From positions 2,263,001 through 2,327,000 of the forward strand of contig JANUWF010001783.1 in the NCBI GenBank assembly GCA_026120185.1: a stretch of DNA of 64,000 nucleotides, written 5' to 3'. This DNA comes from Voacanga thouarsii (lineage: Eukaryota > Streptophyta > Magnoliopsida > Gentianales > Apocynaceae). A program made the translations under genes and the position numbers. The notes under the pieces are model-generated. The model was not told where the DNA came from. It saw only the letters and a list, made by a program, of their open reading frames with translations, and did no database searches. Below are positions 49,560 to 62,055 of this stretch, piece after piece (position 1 is the first letter of the stretch; the number at the start of each line of letters is the position of its first letter).

Positions 49560-51252
49560 TTTTTAGCACAAGTCGAAAGTTGTAAGGCTAAGCCTGAACT
49601 AGAAATATTGTAATCTATTGAGAAATCGAGCTTTGGAAGGGTGAGACCATCTATGGAGGACCCACTAGAGTTGGAACTAAAAGAGCTACCTAGCCATTTG
49701 GAATATGCATTTTTGGTACAAGAAAATAAATTACCAGTAATCATTGCCAAATATTTGAAGGAAGAGCAAAAACTGCAATTGGTTTAAATTTTGCAAATGC
49801 ACAAGAAGGTTATAACATGGAAGATCACAGATATGAAAGGAATTGATCATTCTTTTTGCACCCATTAAATCTTATTGGAAAAATATGAAAAACCTGTTGT
49901 ACAACCCCAACGAAGACCAAATCCAAACATAAAAGAAGTAGTAAAGGTTGAAGTAATTAAATTATTGAATACAAGTATTGTATACCCTATTTCAGACAAT
50001 ATGTCGGTGAGCCATACATAGGTAGTACCTAAGAAAGGAGGCATGGCTATTGTGCCTAATAAGAAAAAAATGAGCTTTATTCCTATAAGGCTTGTCATAG
50101 AATAGAGGATGTGCATTGATTACAAGAAATTAAATGAAGCTACAAGAAAGAATCATTTTTCCCTTCCTTCTATTGATCAGATGCTAGAAAGTTTGGTTGG
50201 CATATGTATTACTGCTTTCTTGATGGATTTTCTGACTACTTGCAGATTCCCATGGCTTTTTAGGATCAGGATAAAACTACTTTCACCTGCCCCTTTGGTA
50301 CTTTTGCCTACCGGTATATGGCCTTTAGACTTTGCAATGTGCCTGCAACTTTTCAAAGATTTATGTTGATAGTTTTTGAAGGATTAGTGGGAGAGATAAT
50401 TGTGGTGTTTATGGATGATTTTTCAGGGTATGGGGATTCCTTTGAGTTGTGTTTTAAAATTTTAGATCGAGTATTCTAACAATGTGAGGAAACAAACCTT
50501 GTGCTAAATTGAAAAAAAGTGTCATTTTATGATAAAAAAGGGCATTGTCTTAGGGCATAATATTTAACAACAAGGGGTTGAGGTTGATAGAGTCAAGATT
50601 GAATTAATCGAGAAGCTCTATCTACCAACTTCTATGAAAGCCATTAGAAGTTTCTTGCGGCATGTAGTTTTCTACAAAATAATTTTTTTGGACTTTTCAA
50701 AGCATTTGACTTCCCAACTAGATAAAGAAACACTATTCGATTTTGATGATAAGTGTTTGGCTACTTTAAATCTTCTGAAGCAAAAACTTATTAATTTGCC
50801 TGTCTTGGTATCACCTGATTGGTAACTTTTTTTTGAGTTGATGTGTGATGCCAGTGATTTTACAGTAGGAGTAGTACTTGGGCAAAGAATAGGAGGAATT
50901 TTCAGCCTATCTATTATATAAGCAAGACTCTTACAACAACACAAGCAAACTACACCACCACTACAAAGGAGCTGCTTGCGATAATCTTTGTTTTTTTTAT
51001 AAATTTCACTCATATCTTATTTTATCTAAGTCATTGTTTACATTAACCATTCGGGACTGAAGTACCTCATTTCTAAACATGATTCTAAACCTTGGCTAAT
51101 TCGTTTGGTTTTGTTATTACAAGAATTTGATTTGGAGATTAAGGACAAGAAAGGAGCTAAAAGCTTAGTTGCAGACCGCTTATCAAGAATTGAGAGCCCT
51201 TACTTAGAACTACTTGAGGAGAAAGAAATTCATGATACATATCCAGATAAAT
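49560..51252 (+). pseudogene. RT and RNase H of the gypsy element
   Basis: MCIDYKKLNEATRKNHFSLP (50109) is the RT palm start. The sequence changes frame near 50205, after which DQDKTTFTCPFGTFAYR and CNVPATFQRF can be read in another frame. The catalytic block reads VVFMDDFS at about 50401. RNase H starts FELMCDASDFTVGVVLGQR (about 50831). It keeps TTTQANYTTT- and KHDSKPWL-type motifs with shifts and ends VADRLSRIESP at about 51200. Confidence 0.85.
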
Positions 51253-52447
51253 AATTACTTTGGGTTAGAAGCGAGACAGTCTATATTCCTTTATTTGCTG
51301 ATTTAGCTAACTTCTTGGTAGCAGAGATTATCCCGATGACCTTTACATCCCAATAGAAAAAGAAGTTCTTTTCCGACATTAAGTACTATTTTTGGGAGGA
51401 CCCATTTCTTTTTAGAATATATGCAGACCAGGTGATTAGAAGATATGTTGATCTTGATGAAGTTGAGGATATTCTGAGGCATGCCATGAAGGACCTGCCA
51501 GGGGCCACTACCAAGCTAACAATACTGCGAGGAAAGTGTTAGAATGTGGATTCTTCTGGCCATCAATATTCAAGGATGCACACAGGGCTTGTGAAGAACT
51601 TATAGGTGTCGACACACAAGAAACATCTCTAAAGCTCATGAGATGCCTCTTATAGTTTTTCAAATGTGTAAGATTTTTTATTGTTAGGGGATTGACTTTA
51701 TGGGACCCTTTCTTCACTCTTTTAGGGACAAGTATATTTTGGTTGTGGTGGGTTATGTTTCCAAATGGGTTAAGACACAAGTTTTACCAACAAACAATGC
51801 TAAGGTGGTGATAAAATTTCTTAAGAAGTTGTTTACTGGATTTGGAGTCCCTAGAGTTCTCATTAGTGGTAGAGGGATGCACTTTTGCAATAACCAGTCA
51901 AAGAAGGTACTTAAACGTTTAGGTGTCTCTCATAAACTTGCTACCCATATCATTCGCACAGTAGTGGTTAGGTTGTGGTGACCAACAAAGAAATCAGGAG
52001 GATTTTCGAAAAAGTGGTGAGTCACATAAGAAAATATTGGAGTGAAAAGTTATACGAGACACTTTGGGCATATAGAACAGCTTATAAGACTCCTATTAGT
52101 TCCACTCCCTATCAATTAGTCTATGAAAAATCCTGCAATCTACCAATAGAGATTAGGCACAGAGCTTTTTGGGCAATTAAGCTGATAAACTTTGATTAGA
52201 ATGTTGTAAGAAATAAGAGGTTGTTACAATTGAATGAATTGGAGGAGTGAAGAAATAAAGCATATGAAAATTCAAGAATTCATAAAGACAAAGTGAAGAA
52301 ATGGCATGATCAACTAATCTCTTATGGTAGGAAATTTAAGGAAGGTGATAGAGTGCTTCTGTATAATTTAGGATAGAGGTTGTTTCCTAGGAAGCTCAAG
52401 TCTTGATGGTCTGGACCTTTTTTGATGCACAAGGTTTACCCAAAGTG
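51253..52447 (+). pseudogene. Integrase of the gypsy element
   Basis: The zinc-binding part (about 51410-51600; [29 protein letters not shown]) is in mixed frames. The core is open from 51700 with GIDFMGPF just upstream. It has YVSKWVKTQVLPTNNAKVV and ISGRGMHFCN, where the usual second catalytic Asp (SDRG) is Gly. After a deletion it resumes at 51975 with [12 protein letters not shown] and [16 protein letters not shown] sequence. The end is LFPRKLKS and WSGPF near 52410. Clearly inactive. Confidence 0.85.
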
Positions 52448-54939
52448 AAGTTTCATGACAAATGGACTCATTTTTCCCAAAATGTCCATTCACGAGTTCA
52501 ACAAAAAATTTAGTTAAATATGGTTTAAAGAATTAGCAAACTTGCGTAGAGTGTAAAATATAGGTTTTGGTGTATAAGAGCTTCATTTATTATAAATCCC
52601 ATGAAAAAAGATTTATAATAAAATCTAGCATTTAATGCCTGCAAATTCAAGTAAAAAAAGCATTTACTTGAACATATAATAAAAACACTAATCCGTATCA
52701 GAAAAGCATTTAATCATATCAAGTAAACACTTTACTACACAAGAGGTTTCGGAAGCCGAAAGGTTGTTAAGTTAAATGCTTTTCCTTAAATATGTCAAGA
52801 AAACATAAATCCTTGTGAGGAAAGAGTTTAATCACATTTGAGATACATTTTGCTACAAAATGGAATTAGAAAGCAGAGAACTTCACAAGTTCAAGAAACT
52901 AGCAAGTAGACATGTTCATGTTGTAATTTCTCAGAAAAACACTCAGTTAAAGCGGGAGAAAAAACCAAGGGACTCACCTCGTGTTAATGCTATTCCATAA
53001 CTTTATCTGACACTTAAATGTCCACAAAATCCTTGTAGGAATTATACCTACATCAAGGTTCAATCCACACTCTTCTTAGCATCTTAGATTCATGATAATA
53101 ATTGGCTAATTAATTACTAAGGAAATTAGGAATTTCCTTTATTTTTAGTACGTCCTTAAACATGGAGATATACCATAGAGAATAATCAGAGGAACATGAC
53201 TTTCTCTAGATTCCCATTTCCTTGTCCCGACATTCATTGTGATTGCACAATATGTACTTACCTCCTTGAATCCTTGATTATTCATAAAGTCCACAAGATA
53301 ATACACTAACTTTATGTCTTAGGGAAATTCCGCATTTTTCTCACTTGGAATGTCTTAGTATTTTCATCATAGCTTTTGTTCTACAAGCCCAAATGACCTC
53401 AAACTTGTGCCAAAATACTCCTACAACCCCTAGCTACAAATCCGTGGCTTTTATTCTACCAAACCAGCCACTCTTTGCAAACCGCTACAAGCACAAGCTT
53501 GCTGCTCATCACAACAAATCACAATTTCTTCACGTAACCATTCTTCTATTCATTTATTCTTGTTCATAACTTTTCATTATCATTTTGTTCAGCTCATAAA
53601 CCACCTTAACATCACTTATTCAGTGTATGCTCAGTCATGAAGAATACCAATTCACCATACCTTCACTGAACAAAAACAACAGCCATGACATAAGCATTAA
53701 TATACTTGATTTAATCAAAATAATAGCCATTTTACTTTAATTATCCCTTTGACCATATAACACCAAGTGAAAAACTAACATTGCTCTTACAAATATGTTT
53801 TGAATCAGTCCCAAACATCACAAGAATTACATCAAAATACTTCATGAAGCAACCGGTTCACATCCTTCCAAAATAACATCAAAACCACAATTCTTTATAA
53901 ATAATCATAACTATTTCATGCTATTTTCTTCACAAAATTTATACCAAAATGATCCCCATAAGACATAGATCAACTTTAATTCATGAATTTTGATACTTTA
54001 CTTTGTCTATGATGAAATCCAAGTGAGTTTTGCTCCAATAATCCCTTCCTTCTTGTTCTTCTCTCTCCCTCTCAGTTTTCTCTTATTTTTATCTCTTTTC
54101 TCTAGCTTTTTCTCTCTCTTCTCCTCTCTGTTGTAGTGACCGAATGATGTATATATATACATGCACCATTCCACCACCATTTTTCTCTTGATAAGGCTCA
54201 TATGGCTTTATTTCATCTTTTGGTCAAACTTGATCAAAAGTTATGGGCTTAGAACTTAGTCGTATTTAGGAAGCTTAAGGAAGATTATGAAATAAGCTTG
54301 CTATTTCTTTTCTTTTCTTTTCTATTCCATTTCTTTTCTTCCTTTTTGACCGACTGTTTCTCACCACCATTCCTTGCTTCTTTGTGGAAAATTTCATCTG
54401 GTGCCCAATTATGGTCATCCAACGTGACATAGGCCATTTTTCATAGAAGGCTTTAGAGCTTCTTGGAATATTTGAAGCTTTGAGAAAATAATATTTAGAT
54501 TTATATTATTTTTCATATTAAAATCCATTCCCTCTTCTTTTTGTTAGGCATTTAATAGCCTTTCCACATTTCTTTCACATAACCAATGAAAATGCACTAC
54601 TGAGCCTTTTCACTTTTCCTCTTAAACTATAATCATCTGTGTTTCTTAAAAGTAACTGGAATAAGGGTCACTATTCATCCCAATTGGGAAAACTCTTTAT
54701 TCCACCATCATGTTCTACATATCATATTTTGCATTTTGGTGCCTCTCAAAATTTCCATACCGCGTCCCGATTTTTCTCTATTTGCGGTAAAGAATTACAC
54801 TAGCACCCCTTAGAATTTTTATTGCTCCAAAATATTCTTCTAATTAAACTAAACATTTCTTACTCTAAGCACACATACATATACCGATTTAATACAAAAG
54901 TAGTTACAATTCAAAGTACGGAGAGGGAGAGATGTTACA
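52448..54939 (-). repeat. LTR-like block of a minus-strand gypsy element
   Basis: Minus strand: starts TGTAACATCTCTCCC at 54939, the TGTAACA start common in plant gypsy LTRs. It has a TATA-like GTATATATATACATC at about 54165-54150, then a purine-rich stretch, then AT-rich non-coding sequence. No PBS, coding region or second LTR is visible. The left border could not be fixed, and no target duplication was found. It may be a solo LTR or a truncated end. Confidence 0.45.
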
Positions 54940-54944
54940 ATATT

Positions 54945-56004
54945 GCTTTTTATATCATTGCAAATTTCTTGAACTGTCATATAAGCTCTATAGGGACAAA
55001 GTTTCTTTCTACGATAGAATTGAAATATGATAAGCACCAAAAAGGAGCACATGGATAGAAATATTAATAGAACTTCAGTGTTGTTTAACAGAATATTTAG
55101 TAGATGATATAAAAATCAGAATGCAGTCTGACTACGAACGGAAGTTTGGCATAAATCCATACAATTAGAGAAGAAAAGTATTTTTTGGGAGCTACCATAT
55201 TGGGAGAGCAATTTGATGAGGCACAATGTCGACCCAATGCACATAAAAGAAAATTCTATAGACAATTTGTTGTATACAATATTGGTTGATAGTAGTTCTT
55301 CGAAAGATAACTTTAAAGCTCATCAAGACTTGCATGTAATGAATATTAGAAAGTTTTTACATCCAATTTTAAAACCTTTAGGAAGTAGACACAGTTTGCC
55401 ACCAGCCCCTTACACAATGACCAGGCCAGAAGTTAATTTTTTTTTCTTTTTATAGAATTAAAGGAATTGAGAGTTTCTGATGGCTATTATTCTAATATTT
55501 CTCGATGGGTAAATATTAGGAGAAAGACTTTGGAAAGTTTGAAGAGTCGTGATTCTCATATTTTACTCCAACGATTAATCCCATCGGCTACCCTTACAAT
55601 GTTACCCAAGAATATGGTGCAACTGTTGATTGAGATTTCTTCATGTTTTAGGTAGCCATGTTCCAAAGCTAATAGAGAGAGGCATCATGAGTATCTTCAA
55701 AACTGGATTATAGTTAAAATATGTCTTCTTGAGAAGACATTCATCCCAAGTTTTTTTATATAATGGATTTGGCTAATCATTCATTGTTAGCTGGCCCAGT
55801 TTAATGTCAGTAGATATTTCTAGTTGAAAAATACTTGAAAACACTAAAGTGTTACATGCGCAATCATGCTCGGCCTGAAGGTTCTATTGCTAGTTCGTAT
55901 TTAATAGAAGAATGTATGATATTTGTATCAAGATATTTAGATGATGTTGAGAGCAAAGAGAATAGGCCATTGACATATGTTGATGATGACAACAAGATGG
56001 GTTA
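54945..56004 (+). pseudogene. CACTA transposase (TNP2-type), C-terminal part
   Basis: From about 55150 the frames give WELPYWESNLMRHNVDPMHI, which matches the TNP2 signature (ELPYWEHNLLRHNLDVMHIEKN in the family). They continue with LPPAPYTMTRPEV (about 55393), DGYYSNISRW (about 55475), LQRLIPSA and PKNMVQLLIEISSCFR (to 55655). After shifts comes NHARPEGSIASSYLIEECMIF (about 55862-55923). The N-terminal half is missing: the sequence abuts the LTR-like block at 54939. In CACTA elements this protein binds the ends and catalyses transposition. Stops and frame changes make this copy dead. Confidence 0.85.
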
Positions 56005-58200
56005 ATAAGTTGGAAAGGGGACTGATGTAATATCTAATCGTGTTATCTTGATGCAAGCACATTAGTAGGTTCTAGCTAATTCTGACATCTTTAAACCATA
56101 TAGAGAGTCAGTTTTCCTTTGAATCTTTATATTTCCCTTTTTATGCTTCTTTTATTATAACTTCTAAATTTTTTGTTATGTCTATATGCAGTCTTCATAT
56201 GTCTATCATAAATAGAGAGCATCCTAAATCTCAGTTACATGACAGATAACGTATTCATTCTCAAACGCTTCACATTTAGCTTAGTCATTATGTAAGAAAA
56301 ACATGTACAATATAGCTAATAAACCCGTTGTAGAACATACAAAGTATATAAAACCTATATTTATTATAGGTTGATGAAAATGAAAAATGCCCTAATATTC
56401 TTATTGAAGTTAAAAAGATTGCAAATGGTCCTTTCAATCAAAGATTGCACTACAATGCAAGAAACTTGAATGGCTTCCGGTTTCTTATAAAAATCTATGA
56501 AGCTAATAAGTCCACTCAAAATTCTTGTGTTATATGTACACCTGATAGTACAAGTTATTCTAGTCAAAGAGAAAGGAATCCCGTAGTAGCTGCTGTCAAT
56601 TACTATAGAGTACTTACTGATATTATAAAGATCTGATATAGTAATCAGCTAAAATTTTTGTTATTCAAATATGATTGGGTCGATGTATATCAAATTTTTG
56701 TTAAAATTAATGGCCTCAAGTTTACTTTGGTGAATCTGGACTATTTGTTGTACTGGAAAAATAGAGAGATGACAAACATATGATAAGAAGAGACTAGCAT
56801 GTAGTAATGCCAATTATGAAAAGAGATAACTATGATATGTACTTAATGGTCCATGATCTAGACACTTTTCCCAATTTTGCACTAAGTAGATGTAGCATGG
56901 GTTAAGGATGGTGTTTCTGGGGAGAAAGAAGATTTAGTTGGAAGAATAATACTACTTGTAATTTAAATGTACTTAAATTAATTTCCTTTTTACTAAATGT
57001 GCTGGAATTGTTAAAATCTTTATGTTTTGCAAATGGTTAATAAAGGTACTCGATGTTTATCGATGCAGGACGCCATAGCAGCCTCAAGTTCAGGAGCTTA
57101 TTCCTCATAGAGTACAGAGACACAACCATACAAGAGGTTGGCCAGAGATCAGATACAGCTGTTTGGACTCTAGAGATTCGGGGTCCAGTGGAGACTACTC
57201 TAGCTACTTTTGATGTAGGCCCCATTTGCACAGGACCTTCTTCCTCGGGCCCTAACATCTCAAGTTTGCTAAGTTGTTAGGAAGTAACTTGGTAGAAAAT
57301 GATCTATATAGCTGTAAAAATCATATTAAACTTTTGTTTTTCTTACTGTTTTGTGTTAATTTTTTAATTGTTATTTTGCTAGTTCCATATTGAGGAGTTC
57401 TCAAGGGAGTGAAAAGTTAACTTCCAGATGAGGTGAGTTGGGCTTCAAAAATACAAGGTTGGTGTTAACCAACATGAAAGGCTCGTAGGGGTGAACGCAT
57501 CTCTTTATAATTTAGTGGTGGGCTATTTTGCATGCATGAGCAATAAGATCCCTCTAAATTATAAAGATTAGCATTCCATATCTCAGAGATTTAAAGATAA
57601 GGTTTGGGAAGAAATGTAAGTAAATAATTTTATTCTAACATATGTAAGAACATTTTCTTCATATGTTAACATTTTGTTTAATTAATTATTTGTTTAACAA
57701 GTACAAGGACAATGCCACGATCCACCAGAAAGACATGGTGTCACAATGAAGAGGCTATGCACAATGTGGAAGGATAATAAGTTGAAGTTGAAGCAGAGAT
57801 ACTACATTCCTTTACAGCATAATATGGAGCCTATTGTTTGTAGACATAGACTTGTTGGCAAAAATCAATGGAGGATGTTCACTGATTATTGGCATATAGA
57901 GAATTTACTGGTCGTATGTATAGAAGTTTACTATTTTTAGCTCTCACAAGTTGTTTAATATACAAGATATCTGTCATATAATTATTTTATAGATTAACTA
58001 TTTTAAATACTCACAGATGGAGGCCGAGAAGAACAGATAAAATTGATCACATATTGTATATCCACCAGTCACAGGAAAGATGCTACATTCTGTTATATAG
58101 GATCAGGTATTCAGTTTATCTTGTACATAATTCCTTTGAGTTTTATCTAATGTGCTTGAAAATTCTAGTAAATCTTTACAAATGGTCTCAGAAAGCCAAC
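56005..58200 (+). pseudogene. Downstream CACTA remnants (DUF4216-like and Ptta/En-Spm-like)
   Basis: 56370-56740 reads FNQRLHYNARNLNGFRFLIKIYE, then TQNSCVICTPDS, YYRVLTDIIKI and, after a stop, FKYDWVDVYQI. This is the DUF4216 region that follows TNP2 in plant CACTA elements. 57480-57940 includes VWEEM, QKDMV and the frame MKRLCTMWKDNK...KNQWRMFTDYWHIE. That fits the plant transposase Ptta/En/Spm family, in which W-x-x-x-x-x-Y-W precedes the C-terminal part. Introns may be present. The stretch between (56760-57420) is AT-rich with no assignable frame. Confidence 0.65.
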
Positions 58201-58314
58201 TGACATCACAGTTTGACATGTTTCTAGCGACACGAAGGTGGTGTGGTCAGTAGGCTAATGGTCTGACAGTGGAGTTGATTGTTGAAAGATCGTAGAAAAA
58301 TAAAAACACAGTAT

Positions 58315-58795
58315 GAAAATAAAAAATGCGGCGAAAAATAACAATTTAAATTTTTTTCTGAACCAAAGTCTTGGAATATTTACTTTTAAGTCGCTTAGAT
58401 TGAATAATCGGAGGATTTGGGTTTGATAGAACAATTTGGTTTGTGGTGATTACTTGTTCCGTAGGAATACCGACAAGCGTCAACTCCTTTGCATCAAACA
58501 CACACACCAAAATTGCAAGCTTTCAATATTTCAAAGCATTCTCAAACCTCTTATAGGATCTCTAAGAATAACGCAGGAAAATAAAAATGCAGTGAAAAAT
58601 AGCAATTTAAAATTTTTTCCAAGCCAAAGTCTAACAATACTTATTTTTAGGTTGCTTAAACTGAATAATAAGAGGATTTGCGTTTGACGGAACACTTTGG
58701 TTTGTCACGACTACTTGTTCCGTAGGAACACTGGCTAAGCGTCAACTTCTTCACATCAAACATTCACACAAAAAATTGCTAACTTTCGGTCTTTT
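58315..58795. repeat. Two-copy direct tandem duplication, period 262 bp
   Basis: Copy one begins at 58315 and copy two at 58577, each with GAAAATAAAAA(A)TGC. Both contain TTACTTGTTCCGTAGGAA-like and AAGCGTCAACT sequences and ATCAAACA followed by a CACACA stretch. They differ by scattered substitutions. They lie between the CACTA coding remnant and the hairpin array. Confidence 0.85.
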
Positions 58796-58799
58796 TCCA

Positions 58800-61700
58800 T
58801 GCTAGCTAAAAAACTTTCCTATTCAAAAACCACTTTTTTTTTTTTTTTTTCAATTGACTTAGTAGGAAATTTTCTTAGCCACAAGGGGATTTTCGCTAGG
58901 AAATTAATGGTTTTGGTGACAAAAATTTCCTAGCAAATCTAGGCCATAAATTGTAAAAAAAAAAAAAAAAAGGTGGACGGTTTTTTCAATTGATTTAGTA
59001 GGAGATTTTCCTAACCAAAGGATTTTAGCTAGGAAATTAATGGCTTTGGTGACAAAAATTTCCTAGCAAATTTAGGCCATCAGTTGCAAAAAAAAGTGCA
59101 CGGATAGGATTTTAGCCAAATGTCCACTTTTTTTTTTTAATTGATTTAGCTAGAAAACTTTCTTATACAAAAACCACTTCTTTTTTTTTTTCCAATTGAT
59201 TTAGTAGGAAATTTTCCTAGCTGGATTTTAGCTAGGAAATTAACGGCTTTAGTGACAAAAAAATCCTAGTAAATCTAGGCCATCAATTGCAAAAAATAAA
59301 AATAAAAAGTGGACGGTTTTTTCAATTGATTTAGTAGGAAATTTTCCTAGCCAAAAGGGATTTTAGCTAGGAAATTAATGACTTTGGTGACAAACATTTC
59401 CTAGCAAATCTAGGCCTTTAATTGAAAAAAAAAAAGAAAAAGTGCAGGACATGATTCATTTGCAATTGATTTAGTTTAGCTACGAAATTTTGTAGCCAAA
59501 AGTCCAGTGTCCACTTTTTTTTTTTTTTTTTTGTAATTGATTTAGCTAGAAAACTTTCCTATCCAAAAACCACCTTTTTTCTTTTTTCAATTGATTTTGT
59601 AGGAAAAGTTCCTAGCCAAAAGGGAATTTTAGCTAGGAAATTAATGGTTTTGGTGACAAAAATTTTATAGCAAATCTTGGCCATCAATTGCAAACAAATA
59701 ATAAATAAAAAGTGGACGGTTTTTTCAATTGATTTAGTAGGAAATTTTCCTAGCCAAAAGGGGATTTTATCTAGGAAATTAAGGGCTTTGGTGACAAAAA
59801 TTTCCTAGCAAATCTAGGCCATCAATTGCAAAAAAAAAAAAAAAAAGTTCATGGACAAGAGAAATTTTCGGGAATTTTAGCTAGGAAATTAATGGCTTTG
59901 GTGACAAAAATTTCCTAGCAAATCTAGGCCAAAAAAAAAAAAAAAAAGTGGATGGTTTTTTCAATTGATTTGGTAGGAAATTTTCCAAGCCAAAAGGGTA
60001 TTTTAGCTAGGAAATTAATGGCTTTGGTGACAAAAATTTCCTAATAAATCTAGGCCATCAGTTGCAAAAAAAAAAAAAAAAAAAACAGAGAAAAAGTGCA
60101 CGGATAGGATTTTAGCCAAATGTCCACTTTTTTTTTTTTTTAATTGATTTAGATAGAAAACTTTCTTATCCAAAAACCACCTTTTTCTTTCTCCAATTGA
60201 TTTAGTAAGAAATTTTCCTAACTGGATTTTAGCTAGGAAATTAACGGCTTCAGTGACAAAAATATCCTAGCAAATCTAGGCCATCAATTGCAAAAAATAA
60301 AAATAAAAAGTGGACGGTTTTTTCAATTGATTTAGTAGGAAATTTTCCTAGCCAAATTTTAGCTAGGAAATTAATGGCTTTGGTGACAAAAATTTCCTAG
60401 CAAATCTAGGCCTTTAATTGGAAAAAAAAAAAAAAGTGCAGGACATGATTCATTTGCAATTGATTTAGTTTAGCTATGAAATTTTGTAGCCAAAAGTCCA
60501 GTGTCCACTTTTTTTTTTTTTTTTATAATTGATTTAGCTAGAAAACTTTCCTATCCAAAAACCACCTTTTTCTTTTTTCAATTGATTTTGTAGGAAATGT
60601 TCCAAGCCAAAAGGGAATTTTAGCTAGGAAATTAATGGCTTTGGTGACAAAAATTTTGTAGCAAATCTAGGCCATCAATTGCAAACAAATAATAAATAAA
60701 AAGTGGACGGTTTTTTCAATTGATTTAGTAGGAAATTTTCCTAGCCAAAAGGGGATTTTAGCTAGGAAATTAATGGCTTTGGTGACAAAAATTTCCTAGC
60801 AAATCTAGGCCATCAATTGCAAAAAAAAAAAAAAAAAAAAAGTTCATGGACAGGAGAAATTTTTGGGAATTTTAGCTAGGAAATTAATGGCTTTGGTGAC
60901 AAAAATTTCCTAGCAAATCTAAGCCAAAAAAAAAAAAAAAAGTGGATGGTGTTTTCAATTGATTTGGTAGGAAATTTTCCAAGCCAAAATGGTATTTTAG
61001 CTAGGAAATTAATGGCTTTGGTGACAAAAAAATTCCTAATAAATCTAGGCCATCTATTACAAAAAAAATAATAGAATAAAATAAAGTGCATGAACAGGAT
61101 TCAATTGATTTAGTAGGAAATTTTCCTAGCAAAAGGGAATTTTAGCTAGGAAATTACTGGCTTTGGCGACAAAAATTTCCTAGCAAATCTAGGCCATCAA
61201 TTGCAAACAAATAAATAAATAAAAAGTGGATGGTTTTTTCAATTGATTTAGTAGGAAATTTTCCTAGCCAAAGGGAATTTTAGCTAGGAAATTAATGGCT
61301 TTGGGGACAAAAAATTCCTAGCAAATCTAGGCCATCAATTGCAAAAAAAAAAAAAAAAAGTGCACAAATAGGATTCAATTGATTTAGTAGGAAATTTTCC
61401 TAGCCAAAGGGAATTTTAGTTTGGAAATTAATGACTTTGGTGACAAAAATTTCCTTGCAAATCTAGGCCATCAATTGCAAACAAATAAATAAATAAAAGT
61501 GGACGGTTTTTTCAATTGATTTAGTAGGAAATTTTCCTAGCCAAAAGGGGAGTTTAGCTAGGAAATTAATGGCTTTGGTGACAAAAATTTCCTAGCAAAT
61601 CTAGGCCGCAAAAAAAAAAAAAAAAGTTGACGATTTTTTCAATTGATTTAGTTGGAAATTTTCCTAGCCAAAAGGGGATTTTGCTTAGGAAATTAATGGC

Positions 61701-62055
61701 TTTGGTGACAAAAATTTCCTACTAAATCTAGGCCATCAATTGCAAAAAAAAAAAAAAAAAAAGCATGAACAGGATTTAATTGATTTAGTAGGAAATTTTC
61801 CTAGCCAAAGGGAATTTTAGCTAGGAAATTAATGGCTTTTGTGACAAAAATTTCCTAGCAAATCTAGGCCATCAATTGCAAAAAAAAAAAAAAAAAGAAA
61901 AGGTGTATGAACAGGATTCAGTTGATTTAGTAGGAAATTTTCCTAGCCAAAAGGAATTTTAGCTAGGAAATTAGTGGCTTTGGTGACTAAAATTTCCTAG
62001 CAAATATAGGCCATTAATTGTTAAAAAAAAAAAAAAGTGCACGGACAAGATTCAT
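58800..62055. repeat. 3.2-kb tandem array, about 21 hairpin-bearing monomers
   Basis: Monomers of roughly 110-145 bp run CAATTGATTTAGTAGGAAAT, TTTCCTAGCC, spacer, TTTTAGCTAGGAAATTAATGG, CTTTGGTGACAAAAATTTCC, TAGCAAATCTAGGCCATCAA, an A-run of 8-20, then AGTGGACGG or AGTGCACGG. Each typical monomer has an 11-bp perfect inverted repeat GCTAGGAAATT / AATTTCCTAGC with an 18-nt loop (e.g. 60761-60800), and also the palindrome AGGAAATTTTCCT. A higher-order unit of about 1 kb is repeated: 58971-59947, 59948-60941, then the start of a third. TTTCCTAGC occurs in both orientations, like transposase-binding repeats in CACTA subterminal regions. The CACTA transposase remnant lies just upstream, but no TGTAGTG end was found. 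Confidence 0.9.

Larger units (their letters stand above)
46404..52447 (+). mobile_element. Degraded Ty3/gypsy element (Tat/Athila-like), 3' end missing
   Basis: Order: 5' LTR, PBS, gag-PR, RT, RNase H, integrase, the Ty3/gypsy order. The PBS phrase TTTTTGGTGTCGTTAGTGGGGA is a mutated form of the TTTTTGGCGCCGTTGCCGGGGA seen in Tat/Athila elements. Coding continues to WSGPF...HKVYP near 52440. Then homology stops and an LTR-like block of another element begins, so the 3' LTR is lost. All domains carry stops and frame changes. Confidence 0.85.

Noticed and set aside
57037..57280. Opposed ORFs of about 75 codons on both strands
   Set aside because: No family signature. They lie in the remnant between the two CACTA coding segments, and each could be the other's shadow.
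58800..62055. CRISPR-like look of the repeat array
   Set aside because: The units are directly adjacent, A-run-linked plant repeats without unique spacers or cas genes, and the genome is eukaryotic.
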